Positions 14,664 through 22,125 of a DNA stretch of 64,000 nt are shown here, in pieces. The notes below the pieces were generated by a model that ran no database searches, was not told the origin of the DNA, and saw only the letters and a list, made by a program, of their open reading frames with translations. The position numbers were made by a program, and so were the translations under genes. The stretch's first letter is position 1; each line of letters begins with the position of its first letter. The DNA comes from Streptomyces sp. CA-210063 (GTDB taxonomy: Bacteria > Actinomycetota > Actinomycetes > Streptomycetales > Streptomycetaceae): positions 4,650,001-4,714,000 of the forward strand of contig NZ_CP102512.1 in the NCBI RefSeq assembly GCF_024612015.1, in the 5' to 3' direction.

Positions 14664-14737
14664 ACAGTCCTAGGACTGTTGACAGTCCCAGGACTGCGGT
14701 GCATTCTCTTCTCAGGCCGCTCGCAGTCCTAGGACAG
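14664..14737. promoter_or_regulatory. Three CAGTCCTAGGACTG operators
   Basis: The sites are a perfect 16-bp palindrome ACAGTCCTAGGACTGT (14664-14679), CAGTCCCAGGACTG (14683-14696) and CAGTCCTAGGACAG (14724-14737). They lie between the GntR repressor gene and the leader of the transfer operon. The first two flank and overlap a TTGACA -35 box. They are the probable binding sites of the adjacent GntR protein. Confidence 0.78.
14679..14707 (+). promoter_or_regulatory. Operator-covered promoter reading into the transfer operon
   Basis: TTGACA (14679-14684) is followed after 17 nt by CATTCT (14702-14707). The -35 is bracketed by two of the three dyad sites. A repressor bound there would block it. 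The transcript would start near 14714 and run through the structured leader. Confidence 0.5.
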
Positions 14738-14855
14738 CGAACGGAAGAGCCCTTCTTTGGGCTGCTTCAAACTGCACAACCGCAGAGCGCCCGGCGGGTC
14801 TCGTGAGGACGAGAACCTCTCTGACCAGGGGTTACCGCGCTTGCTGGGGAGGATC

Positions 14856-15088
14856 TGCTCTTTGAGAACTCAACAGAGTGTTTGAGGGAGACCCGCCCCA
14901 CCTCCGCAAGCAAGCGGGCGGGCGCGCATGGGTTCTGTCCCGTGCGCGGTACAGCGCAACCCGACCTTTTCGCAGCTCAAGGGCTGCGCCGGTTGCCTCC
15001 GCTGCTCGTCTCGCACGAGCAGCGCTGAGGGGAGCCGGATTACCGACTTCAAACGGCGCGCGGCCCCGGGTGGCTAGACCCGGGGCCG
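14856..15088 (+). promoter_or_regulatory. Structured leader with boxA-like motif and terminator hairpin
   Basis: TGCTCTTTGA at 14856-14865, followed by GAACTCAACAGAGTG, looks like the boxA region of actinobacterial rRNA leaders. Downstream stems are CGCGCA/TGCGCG (14923-14948), CGCAGC/GCTGCG (about 14961-14978), GCTGCTCGT/ACGAGCAGC (15001-15023) and CGGCCCCGGGT/ACCCGGGGCCG (15061-15088). The last is terminator-like and lies 39 bp before the first gene. No coding frame is supported in 14740-15126. The order boxA, then hairpins, then operon suggests antitermination or attenuation. Confidence 0.5.
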
Positions 15089-15126
15089 CTGTTCAGGCCG
15101 TTCCACGCTGAGAGGAACACGACCCA

Positions 15127-15396
15127 ATGAGTCCCATCGTCACTGTTCAGGACGCTGTTACCGCGTTCGCCGACTTCATGGAGCCGACGAACGCGGAGCT
15201 GGACGCGATCGAGCTGGAGGCCCCGCTGATCCTGGCGGAGGTCGACCTGCTCGACGCGCAGATCATCGCTCTCGACCACGTGCCCAACGAGGTGGACGCC
15301 AAGCGGCTGCGCCGGGCACTGGGCAAGGTGCTGCACGAGCGGCGGGCGCTGGCCAACCGCACCGCCGCCGGCCGCACGGTGGGGGGTGCGGCATGA
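15127..15396 (+). CDS. DUF6284-like small protein, first gene of transfer operon
   Basis: This is an 89-residue helical protein starting MSPIVTVQDAVTAFADFMEP and continuing with LDAIELEAPLILAEVDLLDA. Arg-rich KRLRRALGKVLHERRALANR follows. It looks like the DUF6284 proteins found at the start of many Streptomyces AICE operons; I name that from memory. ATG at 15127 has GAGAGGAAC upstream. It overlaps the next gene by 4 bp (ATGA), so it is translationally coupled. Its function is unknown. It follows directly after the leader with the terminator-like hairpin. Confidence 0.7.
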   Translation: MSPIVTVQDAVTAFADFMEPTNAELDAIELEAPLILAEVDLLDAQIIALDHVPNEVDAKRLRRALGKVLHERRALANRTAAGRTVGGAA

Positions 15397-15608
15397 GCCG
15401 GGGCCTGATGTACGTCCTCGTCCTTCCGCTGTTCGCTGCGGAGGTCTGGGCTCAGTTCGTCGCCCGCGATCAGCAGTTGGTGACGGTGTTCGCCGTGCTC
15501 GCCCTGGGCGTGCTCGCGGTCCGCTACCTGCTCGGTCCGAAGACCGACAGCGAGGCGTGCCCGCCTGACTGCGAGAAGTGCCGTGAGTCGTGGGGGGAGG
15601 ACCTGTGA
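15393..15608 (+). CDS. Small membrane protein of transfer operon
   Basis: This 71-residue protein has two hydrophobic segments, at about 5-21 and 29-48 (LVTVFAVLALGVLAVRYLLG). A short soluble tail carries CPPDCEKCRESW, a possible metal or disulfide site. It starts in a 4-bp overlap with the previous gene and its stop overlaps the GTG of the next. Tiny membrane proteins are typical of Spd (spread) regions in Streptomyces plasmids, where they help intramycelial spread. Assignment to that role is by position only. Confidence 0.6.
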   Translation: MSRGLMYVLVLPLFAAEVWAQFVARDQQLVTVFAVLALGVLAVRYLLGPKTDSEACPPDCEKCRESWGEDL

Positions 15609-16054
15609 GCGCCGACCGGAACCTGACCGCCGCACACGCGGAGGTCAAGGCGGAGATCGCCCGGACCGACACCAAGACCGGTCTGCTGCTCGCCTTCATC
15701 GGCGCGGTGCTGGCCGGTGCCTGGACCATCGCCAAGGACACCCCGCTCAACCTGCCCGCCTACATCGTGGGCGGGTTCGGCATGGTGATGCTGGTCGCGG
15801 CGGCGGGTCTGCTGCTGCGCTCGGTGCGGCCCAACCTCAAGGGCCGCCACGGGTTCCCGCTGTGGGCAACGCTGACCGCCGAGGAGATCACGACCACGCT
15901 CGCCGAGGTCGACCTCAGCGCCGACATCGCCGGCCTGTCCCGGCTCGCGGTCGCCAAGTTCACCGGCCTGCGCCGCGCCATCGACCTCACCTGCGCCGGC
16001 GGGGCGCTGCTCGCCCTCGCGGTGCTGGTCGCTGTGGTGGGGAGTGCGGCATGA
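15605..16054 (+). CDS. PycTM/DUF5706-like membrane protein
   Basis: I chose GTG 15605, which overlaps the preceding stop, giving 149 residues. The sequence AHAEVKAEIARTDTKTGLLL followed by AFIGAVLAG is the signature start of the Pycsar effector transmembrane domain (DUF5706). Two hydrophobic segments follow at about 28-45 and 55-77, then a helical cytosolic part, and a last hydrophobic segment near the C-terminus (GGALLALAVLVAVVG). In Pycsar phage defence such proteins damage the membrane when a cyclic nucleotide is made. No cyclase is visible in this window, so a transfer or exclusion role inside the AICE operon is equally likely. Confidence 0.7.
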   Translation: MSADRNLTAAHAEVKAEIARTDTKTGLLLAFIGAVLAGAWTIAKDTPLNLPAYIVGGFGMVMLVAAAGLLLRSVRPNLKGRHGFPLWATLTAEEITTTLAEVDLSADIAGLSRLAVAKFTGLRRAIDLTCAGGALLALAVLVAVVGSAA

Positions 16055-16254
16055 GCGCCAACCCGACACCGCAGGGGTTCGCCCTGCTGCTGATCGTGCT
16101 GGGCGGGCTGGGCATGCTGACCGCCACCATCGGCTCTGCCGTCACGCACGAGCACGTGTGGAAGGCCGTGGTTGCGGGCGGCGGCGCCGTCCAGGTCGCC
16201 GGGTGGCTCCTGCACGGTCGTCGTCTGCGCCGCCTGAGGGGCGGTGCGCGATGA
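16051..16254 (+). CDS. Small two-helix membrane protein of transfer operon
   Basis: This 67-residue protein starts at ATG 16051, overlapping the previous stop by 4 bp, and ends 4 bp inside the next gene. It has two hydrophobic segments (GFALLLIVLGGLGMLTATIG and AVVAGGGAVQVAGWLLHG) and a very basic end (RRLRRLRGGAR). No family is known to me. The ATGA overlaps on both sides place it firmly in the operon. A part in the mating-pore or spread complex is possible. Confidence 0.6.
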   Translation: MSANPTPQGFALLLIVLGGLGMLTATIGSAVTHEHVWKAVVAGGGAVQVAGWLLHGRRLRRLRGGAR

Positions 16255-17168
16255 ACCTCAACCGCAAGGGCAAGGCGGCGCTGGTTCTGGCGCTGGTCGC
16301 GGTGGTCGGCATGGCGTTCCGGGTGTCGTGGAACGCGCTGCGGGACGTGGCGCGCGCGATCGGCGCGGATGGCACGGCCGCGACGCTGTACCCGTTCGTG
16401 GTCGACGGTCTGATGGCGCTCGCGCTGGTCGCGGCGCTGGTGCTGGTCGGTCGGGACCGCGATTTCGCGTTGCGGGTGCTGGGGACCTACACCCTCGCCT
16501 CGCTGGTCCTCAACTACGTGCACGGGCTCGTGCCGGAGTTGCACGGCGCGTCGGTCGACTGGGGTCGGCTAGCCGACTGGGATCCGGCGAACTACGCGCT
16601 GGTGCTGCTGGCGACGTCGCTTCCGGTCGGGTCGATCTACTTCGGTTCCGACCTGGTAGCCAAGGTGCTGCACCACCGCCCCGCCCCGACCACGGCGCCG
16701 GTCGCGAATGCGGAGGAATCTACCGAGACCACAATGAAACGGTCTACGGCTGACCTGCCGGAATCGACCCCCACGCCGATCACCGCGTCCGCCGTGGCGA
16801 ACCCGGTACGGACGCCCGATCCGGTAGCGGTCGGGTTCCTGAAGTCGACTCTGCCGCTCAAGGCCGTACCCGCCATCGGATCGGCTCCGGCCAACCCGAT
16901 CGGGTCGACTCCCAAGCGCACGGTGGCGGCTACGTCGCCCCGCCCGCGTGCGGCGACCGGTCGGGTTCCCACCGTGGCCCGATCGCCCCGGCCCAAGCGG
17001 ACGCAGGCGCAGTTGCTCGATGAGGCCCGTACCGCGATGGCCGGTCTGCCGGACGCGAAGGTGACCGCTGAGGGCATCCGCCGTGAGATCCACACCTCAC
17101 CGGCCAACGCCCGCGTGCTGCGGGATGCGCTGCTCGCCGAGCGCGCTGCTTCGGTCGGGACTCCGTGA
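16251..17168 (+). CDS. DUF2637 (SpdB-like) transfer-associated membrane protein
   Basis: This is a 305-residue protein. The first 140 residues hold four membrane segments with AFRVSWNALRDVARAIGADG, YPFVVDGLMALALVAALVLV and LASLVLNYVHGLVPELHG. This is the DUF2637 pattern seen in Spd proteins of Streptomyces plasmids and AICEs. The rest is a Pro/Ser/Thr-rich linker (about 150-245) followed by a small basic helical domain (RPKRTQAQLLDEARTAMAGL, EGIRREIHTSPANARVLRDA) that resembles a helix-turn-helix. A membrane anchor with a DNA- or plasmid-sensing tail fits a role in spread. ATG 16251 overlaps the upstream gene by 4 bp. Confidence 0.8.
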   Translation: MNLNRKGKAALVLALVAVVGMAFRVSWNALRDVARAIGADGTAATLYPFVVDGLMALALVAALVLVGRDRDFALRVLGTYTLASLVLNYVHGLVPELHGASVDWGRLADWDPANYALVLLATSLPVGSIYFGSDLVAKVLHHRPAPTTAPVANAEESTETTMKRSTADLPESTPTPITASAVANPVRTPDPVAVGFLKSTLPLKAVPAIGSAPANPIGSTPKRTVAATSPRPRAATGRVPTVARSPRPKRTQAQLLDEARTAMAGLPDAKVTAEGIRREIHTSPANARVLRDALLAERAASVGTP

Positions 17169-17551
17169 TGTCCGCCGCCTACGGCAAGTGCTTCGACCCG
17201 AGCGGGGCCCGCTACGGCATCCCTACCTTCCCTTGGAAGTACGCCCCCAGTGACGAGCAGTACGCGACCCGCCGCCAACTGCGGGCGCGTGGTCTGCGTC
17301 CGGGGGGTCAGCCGATAGCGGCGCAGGTCATGCGCATCAACCGCCGTTCCGGAACGGTCCGGGTCGCCTACCTCTACCGCATCGACCTCGCACTGCCGGT
17401 GCGGCCGATGACCTCGCGGAAGTGGGGCGCGCTCGCGCTCGCGATGCTCGCCCGCCGTACCTGCCCGACCTGCCAGATCACCTACAGCTACTGCATGCCG
17501 CGCTCGCTCGGCTGCTGCGTGCTGTGCGCCTACCCGGAAGGAACTGCCTGA
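17168..17551 (+). CDS. RRQRL-motif zinc-binding protein
   Basis: This 127-residue protein has FDPSGARYGIPTFPWKYAPS near the start, then TRRQLRARGLRPGGQP, the RRQRL-like motif of a small AICE protein family. A Cys cluster near the end (RRTCPTCQITYSYCMPRSLG followed by CCVLCAYPEG) should bind zinc. ATG 17168 is used; a GTG at 17165 would add one residue. The start touches the stop of the DUF2637 gene. The family is restricted to mobile elements of actinomycetes and has no proven function. Confidence 0.75.
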   Translation: MSAAYGKCFDPSGARYGIPTFPWKYAPSDEQYATRRQLRARGLRPGGQPIAAQVMRINRRSGTVRVAYLYRIDLALPVRPMTSRKWGALALAMLARRTCPTCQITYSYCMPRSLGCCVLCAYPEGTA

Positions 17552-17552
17552 C

Positions 17553-17888
17553 ATGGGCAACAACGCAGAGATCCGCCGTGTGGACCGCGAGATCGTCACG
17601 GCCACCGCCAAGCTGGAAGCGGTCAAGCGCGGTGAGTGGTGGCCGCTGACCGGCTCGGAGAAGCGGAAGGTGCTGGGCGCCCTGGCCGGCGGCTCGCGCA
17701 GCGTCGTGCGGGGCAACAGCCCCTCTCGCGCGGAGAGCAAGCTGGACCGGCTCTCGCAGCAGATCGAGACCCGGCTTGAGACCGAACTGAGCGCGCTGCG
17801 GACCGTGCGGGAGACCCTCGTGCGCGAGGACGCCAAGGCCAAGGCCAAGAACGTGGCAGCGGGCAAGAAGTCCTCGTCATGGTGGTGA
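17553..17888 (+). CDS. Small helical protein of transfer operon
   Basis: This 111-residue basic protein has long helices and likely coiled-coil character: NAEIRRVDREIVTATAKLEA, ESKLDRLSQQIETRLETELS, LRTVRETLVREDAKAKAKNV. It ends in KKSSSWW. ATG 17553 follows the previous stop by one base, with GGAAGGA upstream. Its last 10 bp overlap the next gene. I do not recognise a family. The position just before the translocase gene suggests an accessory transfer or regulation role. Confidence 0.6.
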   Translation: MGNNAEIRRVDREIVTATAKLEAVKRGEWWPLTGSEKRKVLGALAGGSRSVVRGNSPSRAESKLDRLSQQIETRLETELSALRTVRETLVREDAKAKAKNVAAGKKSSSWW

Positions 17889-18193
17889 CCACGGACCGCC
17901 ACCGCTGCCCGGCCGCGCACCCCGACGACCCGACCCTCTGCGTGGGGCCGCCCGTGGTGACTGTGCTGGACGCGGGCAACGCTGGCGCGGCCGGGTGCGA
18001 GCACCACGGCGCCCGGCTGCTGGCGTCCTTGGAAGGGGGCCGCGTCTACGCCCTGCCCGACGCCCCGGCCGGCGCCGCAATCCGGGTCTTCAAGGCCGCT
18101 GACGACATCCGCCCGTTCTGCTGGATCGACGGCCCGCGTACCGAGCCGTCCCAGCTCAGCCGTGCCGAGAACCGCGCCCGGCACCAGCACTGA
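17879..18193 (+). CDS. Small Cys/His-containing hypothetical protein
   Basis: This 104-residue protein includes HRCPAAHPDDPTLCVGPPVV and AAGCEHHGARLLASLEGGRV. That Cys/His spacing could bind zinc. RVFKAADDIRPFCWIDG follows near the end. It overlaps the preceding gene by 10 bp. Proteins of this look occur just upstream of traB-like genes in other Streptomyces elements. A hairpin separates it from the translocase gene. Function is unknown. Confidence 0.6.
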   Translation: MVVTTDRHRCPAAHPDDPTLCVGPPVVTVLDAGNAGAAGCEHHGARLLASLEGGRVYALPDAPAGAAIRVFKAADDIRPFCWIDGPRTEPSQLSRAENRARHQH

Positions 18194-18220
18194 CCTCCCC
18201 GAACCTTCCCCCCTTTGCTG

Positions 18221-18247
18221 TGCCCCCGGACCGCTGGCCCGGGGGCA
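18221..18247 (+). terminator. Hairpin just before the translocase gene
   Basis: TGCCCCCGG (18221-18229) pairs with CCGGGGGCA (18239-18247) over a 9-nt loop. It lies 19 bp before the ATG of the translocase gene, next to its AGGAG. It may act as a partial terminator or attenuator, or modulate access to the ribosome site. Confidence 0.45.
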
Positions 18248-18265
18248 GTCAGGAGTACCTGCGTC

Positions 18266-20446
18266 ATGTCCGAACCCGCCATCGAGAACGCCCCGATGGG
18301 TACCGTTCACCGCCTCGACGACCACCGCACCGGCACCACGACCCTGGTCGTCGACCTCGCCAAGCCCACCCCCGACACCGCTTCCGCCGCCCCGGCCGTA
18401 GAACCGGCTCCGGAGGGGGAGGCAGTTGACCGACCCGGCAACCCGCTCGCCGACTGGCTGACCGTCCCCGACGCACCCGTGCTGCCCGCGTGGGCCCGCT
18501 CGCGGGACTCCGTCATCGCCAACGTCCAGGCGCTCGGTCGGCTGACCTGGTGGCACACCCGCTACCACGGGTTCCGCACCCCGAAGTACCTGGTCAAGAC
18601 CATACTGTTGGCCGTGCGAGGTTTCTTCCGGGCGGCGGCCGGTCTGTGGCCGACGCTGTCCGCGCAGGACCACAGCGCCGCCGTGAAGGCGCTGCGGGCG
18701 CAGGTCAAGGCCCGGCCCGAGGACGTCGACCTCGCGGCCCGGTTGCAGATGGCGCACTACGCCCGTACCCAGACCCGCCGTTGGCGCTTCGGGGCCGCCG
18801 CTGTCGCGGTCGCCACCGCCGCGCTCGGCATCGCGCTCGCACCTCCGCTGTTCCAGGCCGGCATCGCCGCCGCCGTGGTCACGCCGCTCGCCTACCTGGG
18901 ACGCGGCAAGGAAACCCACCTGTTGGACCAGGGTGCGCCGCCGTTGAAAGTGGACATGTCCGCGCAGCAGCTCAACGACGCGCTGCGCGCCGCCGGCCTC
19001 CTGAAAAGCGGCAGCGGCAAGGACGACAAAGATCTTCCGAAGGTGTCGTGCACGATGGGCCCGGTCCGGGATGGCCGTGGCTGGGCCGTGATCTTCGACC
19101 TGCCGCGCGGCGGCGGCAAGACCGCCTCCGACGTGCTGGCCAAGCGGGAGGTCATCGCGCAGGAACTCGGGGTCGACGAGATCCAGGTCATCATGTCCCG
19201 CGTCCGCGCGGCCAAGGGCGGCAACGCTGGCCGCGTCTCGATGTGGGTGGCCGACGATGACCCCTACCTCGGACCGCTCAACCCGTCGCCGTTGGAGAAG
19301 GCGGAGAAGTTCTCCATCTGGGACGCGGTGCCCTTCGGGCAGGACGCCCGGGGCAACCGTATCGACGTGCCGGTCATGTGGCAGTCGATGTTCTTCGGTG
19401 GCCTGCCCCGCCGGGGCAAGACGTTCTCCCAGCGCCTCCTGACAGCGGCCGGCCTGCTGGACGCGTACGTGCGCCACTACGTCGCGGACGGCAAGGGCGG
19501 CGCCGACTGGATGCCCATGAAGCTGGTCGCCCACCGCCTGGTCCTGGGTGCCGAGGATGACGCGATCGAAGCGCTCAAGGCCATGCTGCGAGAACTGCTC
19601 ACGGAGATGGAGCGGCGGTTCGCGCTGCTGCGGGACCTGCCCACCTCGGTGTGCCCCGAGGGCAAGCTGACCCCGGCCATCATGGTCAAGTACAACCTGC
19701 CGGTCATCTTCGTGACCATCGACGAGTTGCAGGAGTACTTCACCGCGATGGAGCGCGAGGACCGCGAGCAGGTCATCAACGACCTGTGCCGCGTCGCCCG
19801 CCGGGGCCCGGCCGCCGGGTTCATCTCCAACTTCGCCTCCCAGCGCCCCGACGCCGAGTCGGTGCCGGCGAAGCTGCGGGAGATCATCACCATCCGCTAC
19901 TCGACGCAGGTCGTCGACCGCACCAGCTCCGACATGGTGCTCGGCAAGGGCAAGGCCGCTCAGGGCGCGGACGCGTCCGTGCTGTCGGAGGACCACAAGG
20001 GTGTGGGTGTCCTGGTCACCGGCCCCGCCTCCTACGTCACCGTGCGGGCCGACTACCTCGACGGCACCGGGTTCGCCGCGCTGTGCCGCAAGGGCCGCAC
20101 CCTGCGCGAGGCAGCCGGACAGCTCACCGGCGACGCGGCCGGCGACGTCACCGCGGCTGCCGACGCGGCCGGCCTGACAGTCCCCGCGATCGTCTCGGAC
20201 GCGCTGGAGGTCATGCGGCACTCGCCGCGCATGTTCACCACCGACCTGCTCGCCGGTCTCGTCAACCTCGACGAGGACGTCTACGGCGACTTCAACGCCG
20301 AACGTCTCGCCTCCGAACTGGAGAGCGCTGGCGTCAAGCGCACTAGCAAGCAGGTGAAGATCAGCGGCACGAACGGGGCTGGCTACCAGCGCCGTGACAT
20401 CGAGGCGGCCGTGCCCGCCGAGGTGCTGCTGAGCGTCGGCAGGTAA
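18266..20446 (+). CDS. FtsK/TraB-type DNA translocase for conjugation
   Basis: This is a 726-residue protein. The start is ATG 18266 with AGGAG upstream. Two hydrophobic segments lie at about 175-225 (FGAAAVAVATAALGIALAPP, AGIAAAVVTPLAYLG). The motor domain has Walker A GGLPRRGKTFSQ at about 375 and Walker B VIFVTIDELQEYF at about 490, then FISNFASQRPDAESVPAKLR as the sensor region. The last 70 residues (MFTTDLLAGLVNLDEDVYGD, RTSKQVKISGTNGAGYQRRD) look like the winged-helix gamma domain that reads repeated DNA motifs. TraB of Streptomyces plasmids moves double-stranded DNA between hyphae as a hexameric ring. The GGTARAGG repeats 75-150 bp downstream are a candidate recognition site. Confidence 0.93.
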   Translation: MSEPAIENAPMGTVHRLDDHRTGTTTLVVDLAKPTPDTASAAPAVEPAPEGEAVDRPGNPLADWLTVPDAPVLPAWARSRDSVIANVQALGRLTWWHTRYHGFRTPKYLVKTILLAVRGFFRAAAGLWPTLSAQDHSAAVKALRAQVKARPEDVDLAARLQMAHYARTQTRRWRFGAAAVAVATAALGIALAPPLFQAGIAAAVVTPLAYLGRGKETHLLDQGAPPLKVDMSAQQLNDALRAAGLLKSGSGKDDKDLPKVSCTMGPVRDGRGWAVIFDLPRGGGKTASDVLAKREVIAQELGVDEIQVIMSRVRAAKGGNAGRVSMWVADDDPYLGPLNPSPLEKAEKFSIWDAVPFGQDARGNRIDVPVMWQSMFFGGLPRRGKTFSQRLLTAAGLLDAYVRHYVADGKGGADWMPMKLVAHRLVLGAEDDAIEALKAMLRELLTEMERRFALLRDLPTSVCPEGKLTPAIMVKYNLPVIFVTIDELQEYFTAMEREDREQVINDLCRVARRGPAAGFISNFASQRPDAESVPAKLREIITIRYSTQVVDRTSSDMVLGKGKAAQGADASVLSEDHKGVGVLVTGPASYVTVRADYLDGTGFAALCRKGRTLREAAGQLTGDAAGDVTAAADAAGLTVPAIVSDALEVMRHSPRMFTTDLLAGLVNLDEDVYGDFNAERLASELESAGVKRTSKQVKISGTNGAGYQRRDIEAAVPAEVLLSVGR

Positions 20447-20486
20447 AGACCCCCGCCCTACCCCACCCCCCGCACAAGACCCCTTC

Positions 20487-20610
20487 ACCCGGCGGCGCGC
20501 GCTCTTCCGTGACCGCCGCCGGGTAGAGGGGACTCCTTACCCCGGTAGAGGGCCAGGTAAAGGCCTCTGACCTGCAAGGTAAGGCCGGTAAAGGGGGCCG
20601 TGCGGCCCCC
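20487..20610 (+). repeat. Candidate clt: GGTARAGG repeats flanked by two hairpins
   Basis: GGTAGAGG occurs at 20522-20529 and 20544-20551. GGTAAAGG occurs at 20556-20563 and 20587-20594. GGTAAGG lies at 20578-20584, and an inverted copy at 20535-20541. The run is flanked by ACCCGGCGGCG/CGCCGCCGGGT (20487-20524) and GGGGGCC/GGCCCCC (20593-20610), stems able to act as terminators. In pSVH1-type plasmids the TraB recognition repeats (clt) lie next to traB. Location and repeat number match that, though the sequence differs from the 8-mer known to me. Confidence 0.55.
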
Positions 20611-20681
20611 TGGCCAACCCCCCACAACCGCCCCGTGCAGGGGCGCCCGCTTCCCCGACGCATGCCCGGAAGGGACCCCGC

Positions 20682-21158
20682 ATGTACCCCGAGACCACCC
20701 CCGGCACCACCCAGTCGGACGCCGTGATGAGCGACGCCGAAGCGGCTGCCGAGGCCCGCCGGATCATCGCCGACGCCTACCGGCCCACCGCCTACCGCGA
20801 CGACACCCCCGTGTCCGCCCGGGGCGACACCCCGCCCGTCGCGCAGCCCGGGCGGCCCCCGATGAGTCAGGGCGCCACGGACGCGAGCGTGGTCATGCTC
20901 GCCGGCGCCACCGCCACCACCATGGTCGGCGGCACGGCGGCCGTGCTCATGTACGTGTCCCAGTACGCCGACCCGCTCGTGTGCGGCCTCGTCTTTGGGG
21001 CCCCCACCGCCCTGGTCCTCGCGCTCGCCCGGCTCCTCAAGGGCGCCAAGCCCGCCCCGGACGTCCACCACCACTACGAGGGCCTGGTCTACCAGGACCG
21101 GCGCAACGTCCACATCCAGACCACCGGCGTGTGGGCCAAGACGAACAACCAGCAGTGA
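20682..21158 (+). CDS. Membrane protein downstream of traB-like gene (Spd-like)
   Basis: This 158-residue protein has a Pro/Ala-rich N-terminus (1-65), two hydrophobic segments at about 69-88 (VVMLAGATATTMVGGTAAVL) and 95-118 (PLVCGLVFGAPTALVLALAR), and a soluble end (APDVHHHYEGLVYQDRRNVH). ATG 20682 has GAAGGGAC upstream. The pattern of a short two-helix protein just after the translocase gene is common in AICEs. It probably belongs to the spread or mating machinery; the exact role is unknown. Confidence 0.65.
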   Translation: MYPETTPGTTQSDAVMSDAEAAAEARRIIADAYRPTAYRDDTPVSARGDTPPVAQPGRPPMSQGATDASVVMLAGATATTMVGGTAAVLMYVSQYADPLVCGLVFGAPTALVLALARLLKGAKPAPDVHHHYEGLVYQDRRNVHIQTTGVWAKTNNQQ

Positions 21159-21244
21159 CGCCAAGAGCGGCCCCCTATTCCGCCAAGAACCCGGGGCCGC
21201 TCTTGTCCAACCCGTCCTCAACAGACCTGTTGGAGGTCTCCAGC

Positions 21245-22123
21245 ATGACCCAAGCCACTGACATCCGGCGAGTACGCGGTCACCGGCCGCGTCTGCTGGA
21301 CACCGCGCTGATGCTGGCCGCGAACGGGGTCCCCGTGCTGCCGCTTCGGGCGGGGAAGGTGCCGTTCGGCAACTGCCGCATCTGTGCGAAGAACGCGTGC
21401 GGCGGTCGGCCGAACATGAAGACCCCCGGCCCCTGCACGTGCCCGAGCGTCTGCCACGCGTGGGCAGCCGCCACCACCGACCCCCACGTCCTCAACTCCC
21501 CCCAGTGGGCCACCGCGTGGCGACAGGCGGCGACGGTCGCCTACCACCCCGGGGGTGCCGGGGTGACCGTCGTCGACCTGGACAACGCGGCGGCCATCGC
21601 ATGGGCCCGCGCGGCGCTGCCCGCCACCCGGACCGTGCCGACGACCCGGGGTGAGCACTGGATCTACCGGGGCGTCATGCCGTCCGCCAACGCGGTCCGG
21701 CCCGGCGTGGACGTCAAGTCCCTTATGGCGTACGCCCGTTGGCTCGGATGGGGCAGCGGCGCCATGGCCGCTCTCCCAGGCGCTGTGCGTGCTCTGGCAC
21801 TAACGGATCCTCCTGCGGCCCGTAGGGCGCCACAGACCCTCTCAGCGCCCCTGGGAGGCCAAAGCGGGGTGTGCCGCCACCGCTCGCCCGTGTTCCTGGA
21901 CCGTGGGATCGCGATGGCGGAGCAGCAGATCACCGGCGCCCGTGAGGCGGTGCACGCCACCGTCTACCGGACCTTCCTGGCTGTGCTGTCCACGCACGGT
22001 GGGTGCGGCTGCCTCACGGACACGCACGTCGCCAAGCTGTTCACCGCCGCGCAGGCCAAGGGCGAATCGCCCCGGCACTGCACGGACGCGTGGGCCAACG
22101 CCCTCACCACGTTGGGACTGTGA
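21245..22123 (+). CDS. Primase-polymerase (PrimPol) replication protein
   Basis: This 292-residue protein has an N-terminal bifunctional primase/polymerase domain: TALMLAANGVPVLPLRAGKV, then VAYHPGGAGVTVVDLDNAAA with the acidic metal site VVDLD, then VPTTRGEHWIYRG. A Cys cluster (CRICAKNACGGRPNMKTPGP followed by CTCPSVC) lies at about 38-60 and may bind zinc. Residues 150-292 are less clear and include GREVTL-free helical segments such as CTDAWANALTTLGL. ATG 21245 is used. The gene is followed after 2 bp by a P-loop ATPase gene. PrimPol plus helicase-like pairs replace RepSA in one class of AICEs. Confidence 0.85.
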   Translation: MTQATDIRRVRGHRPRLLDTALMLAANGVPVLPLRAGKVPFGNCRICAKNACGGRPNMKTPGPCTCPSVCHAWAAATTDPHVLNSPQWATAWRQAATVAYHPGGAGVTVVDLDNAAAIAWARAALPATRTVPTTRGEHWIYRGVMPSANAVRPGVDVKSLMAYARWLGWGSGAMAALPGAVRALALTDPPAARRAPQTLSAPLGGQSGVCRHRSPVFLDRGIAMAEQQITGAREAVHATVYRTFLAVLSTHGGCGCLTDTHVAKLFTAAQAKGESPRHCTDAWANALTTLGL

Positions 22124-22125
22124 CC

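Noticed and set aside
16637..20488. Open frame of nearly 1300 codons on the minus strand across the transfer operon
   Set aside because: It is antisense to several overlapping AICE genes with recognisable domains. The protein is Gly/Arg/Val rich without motifs.
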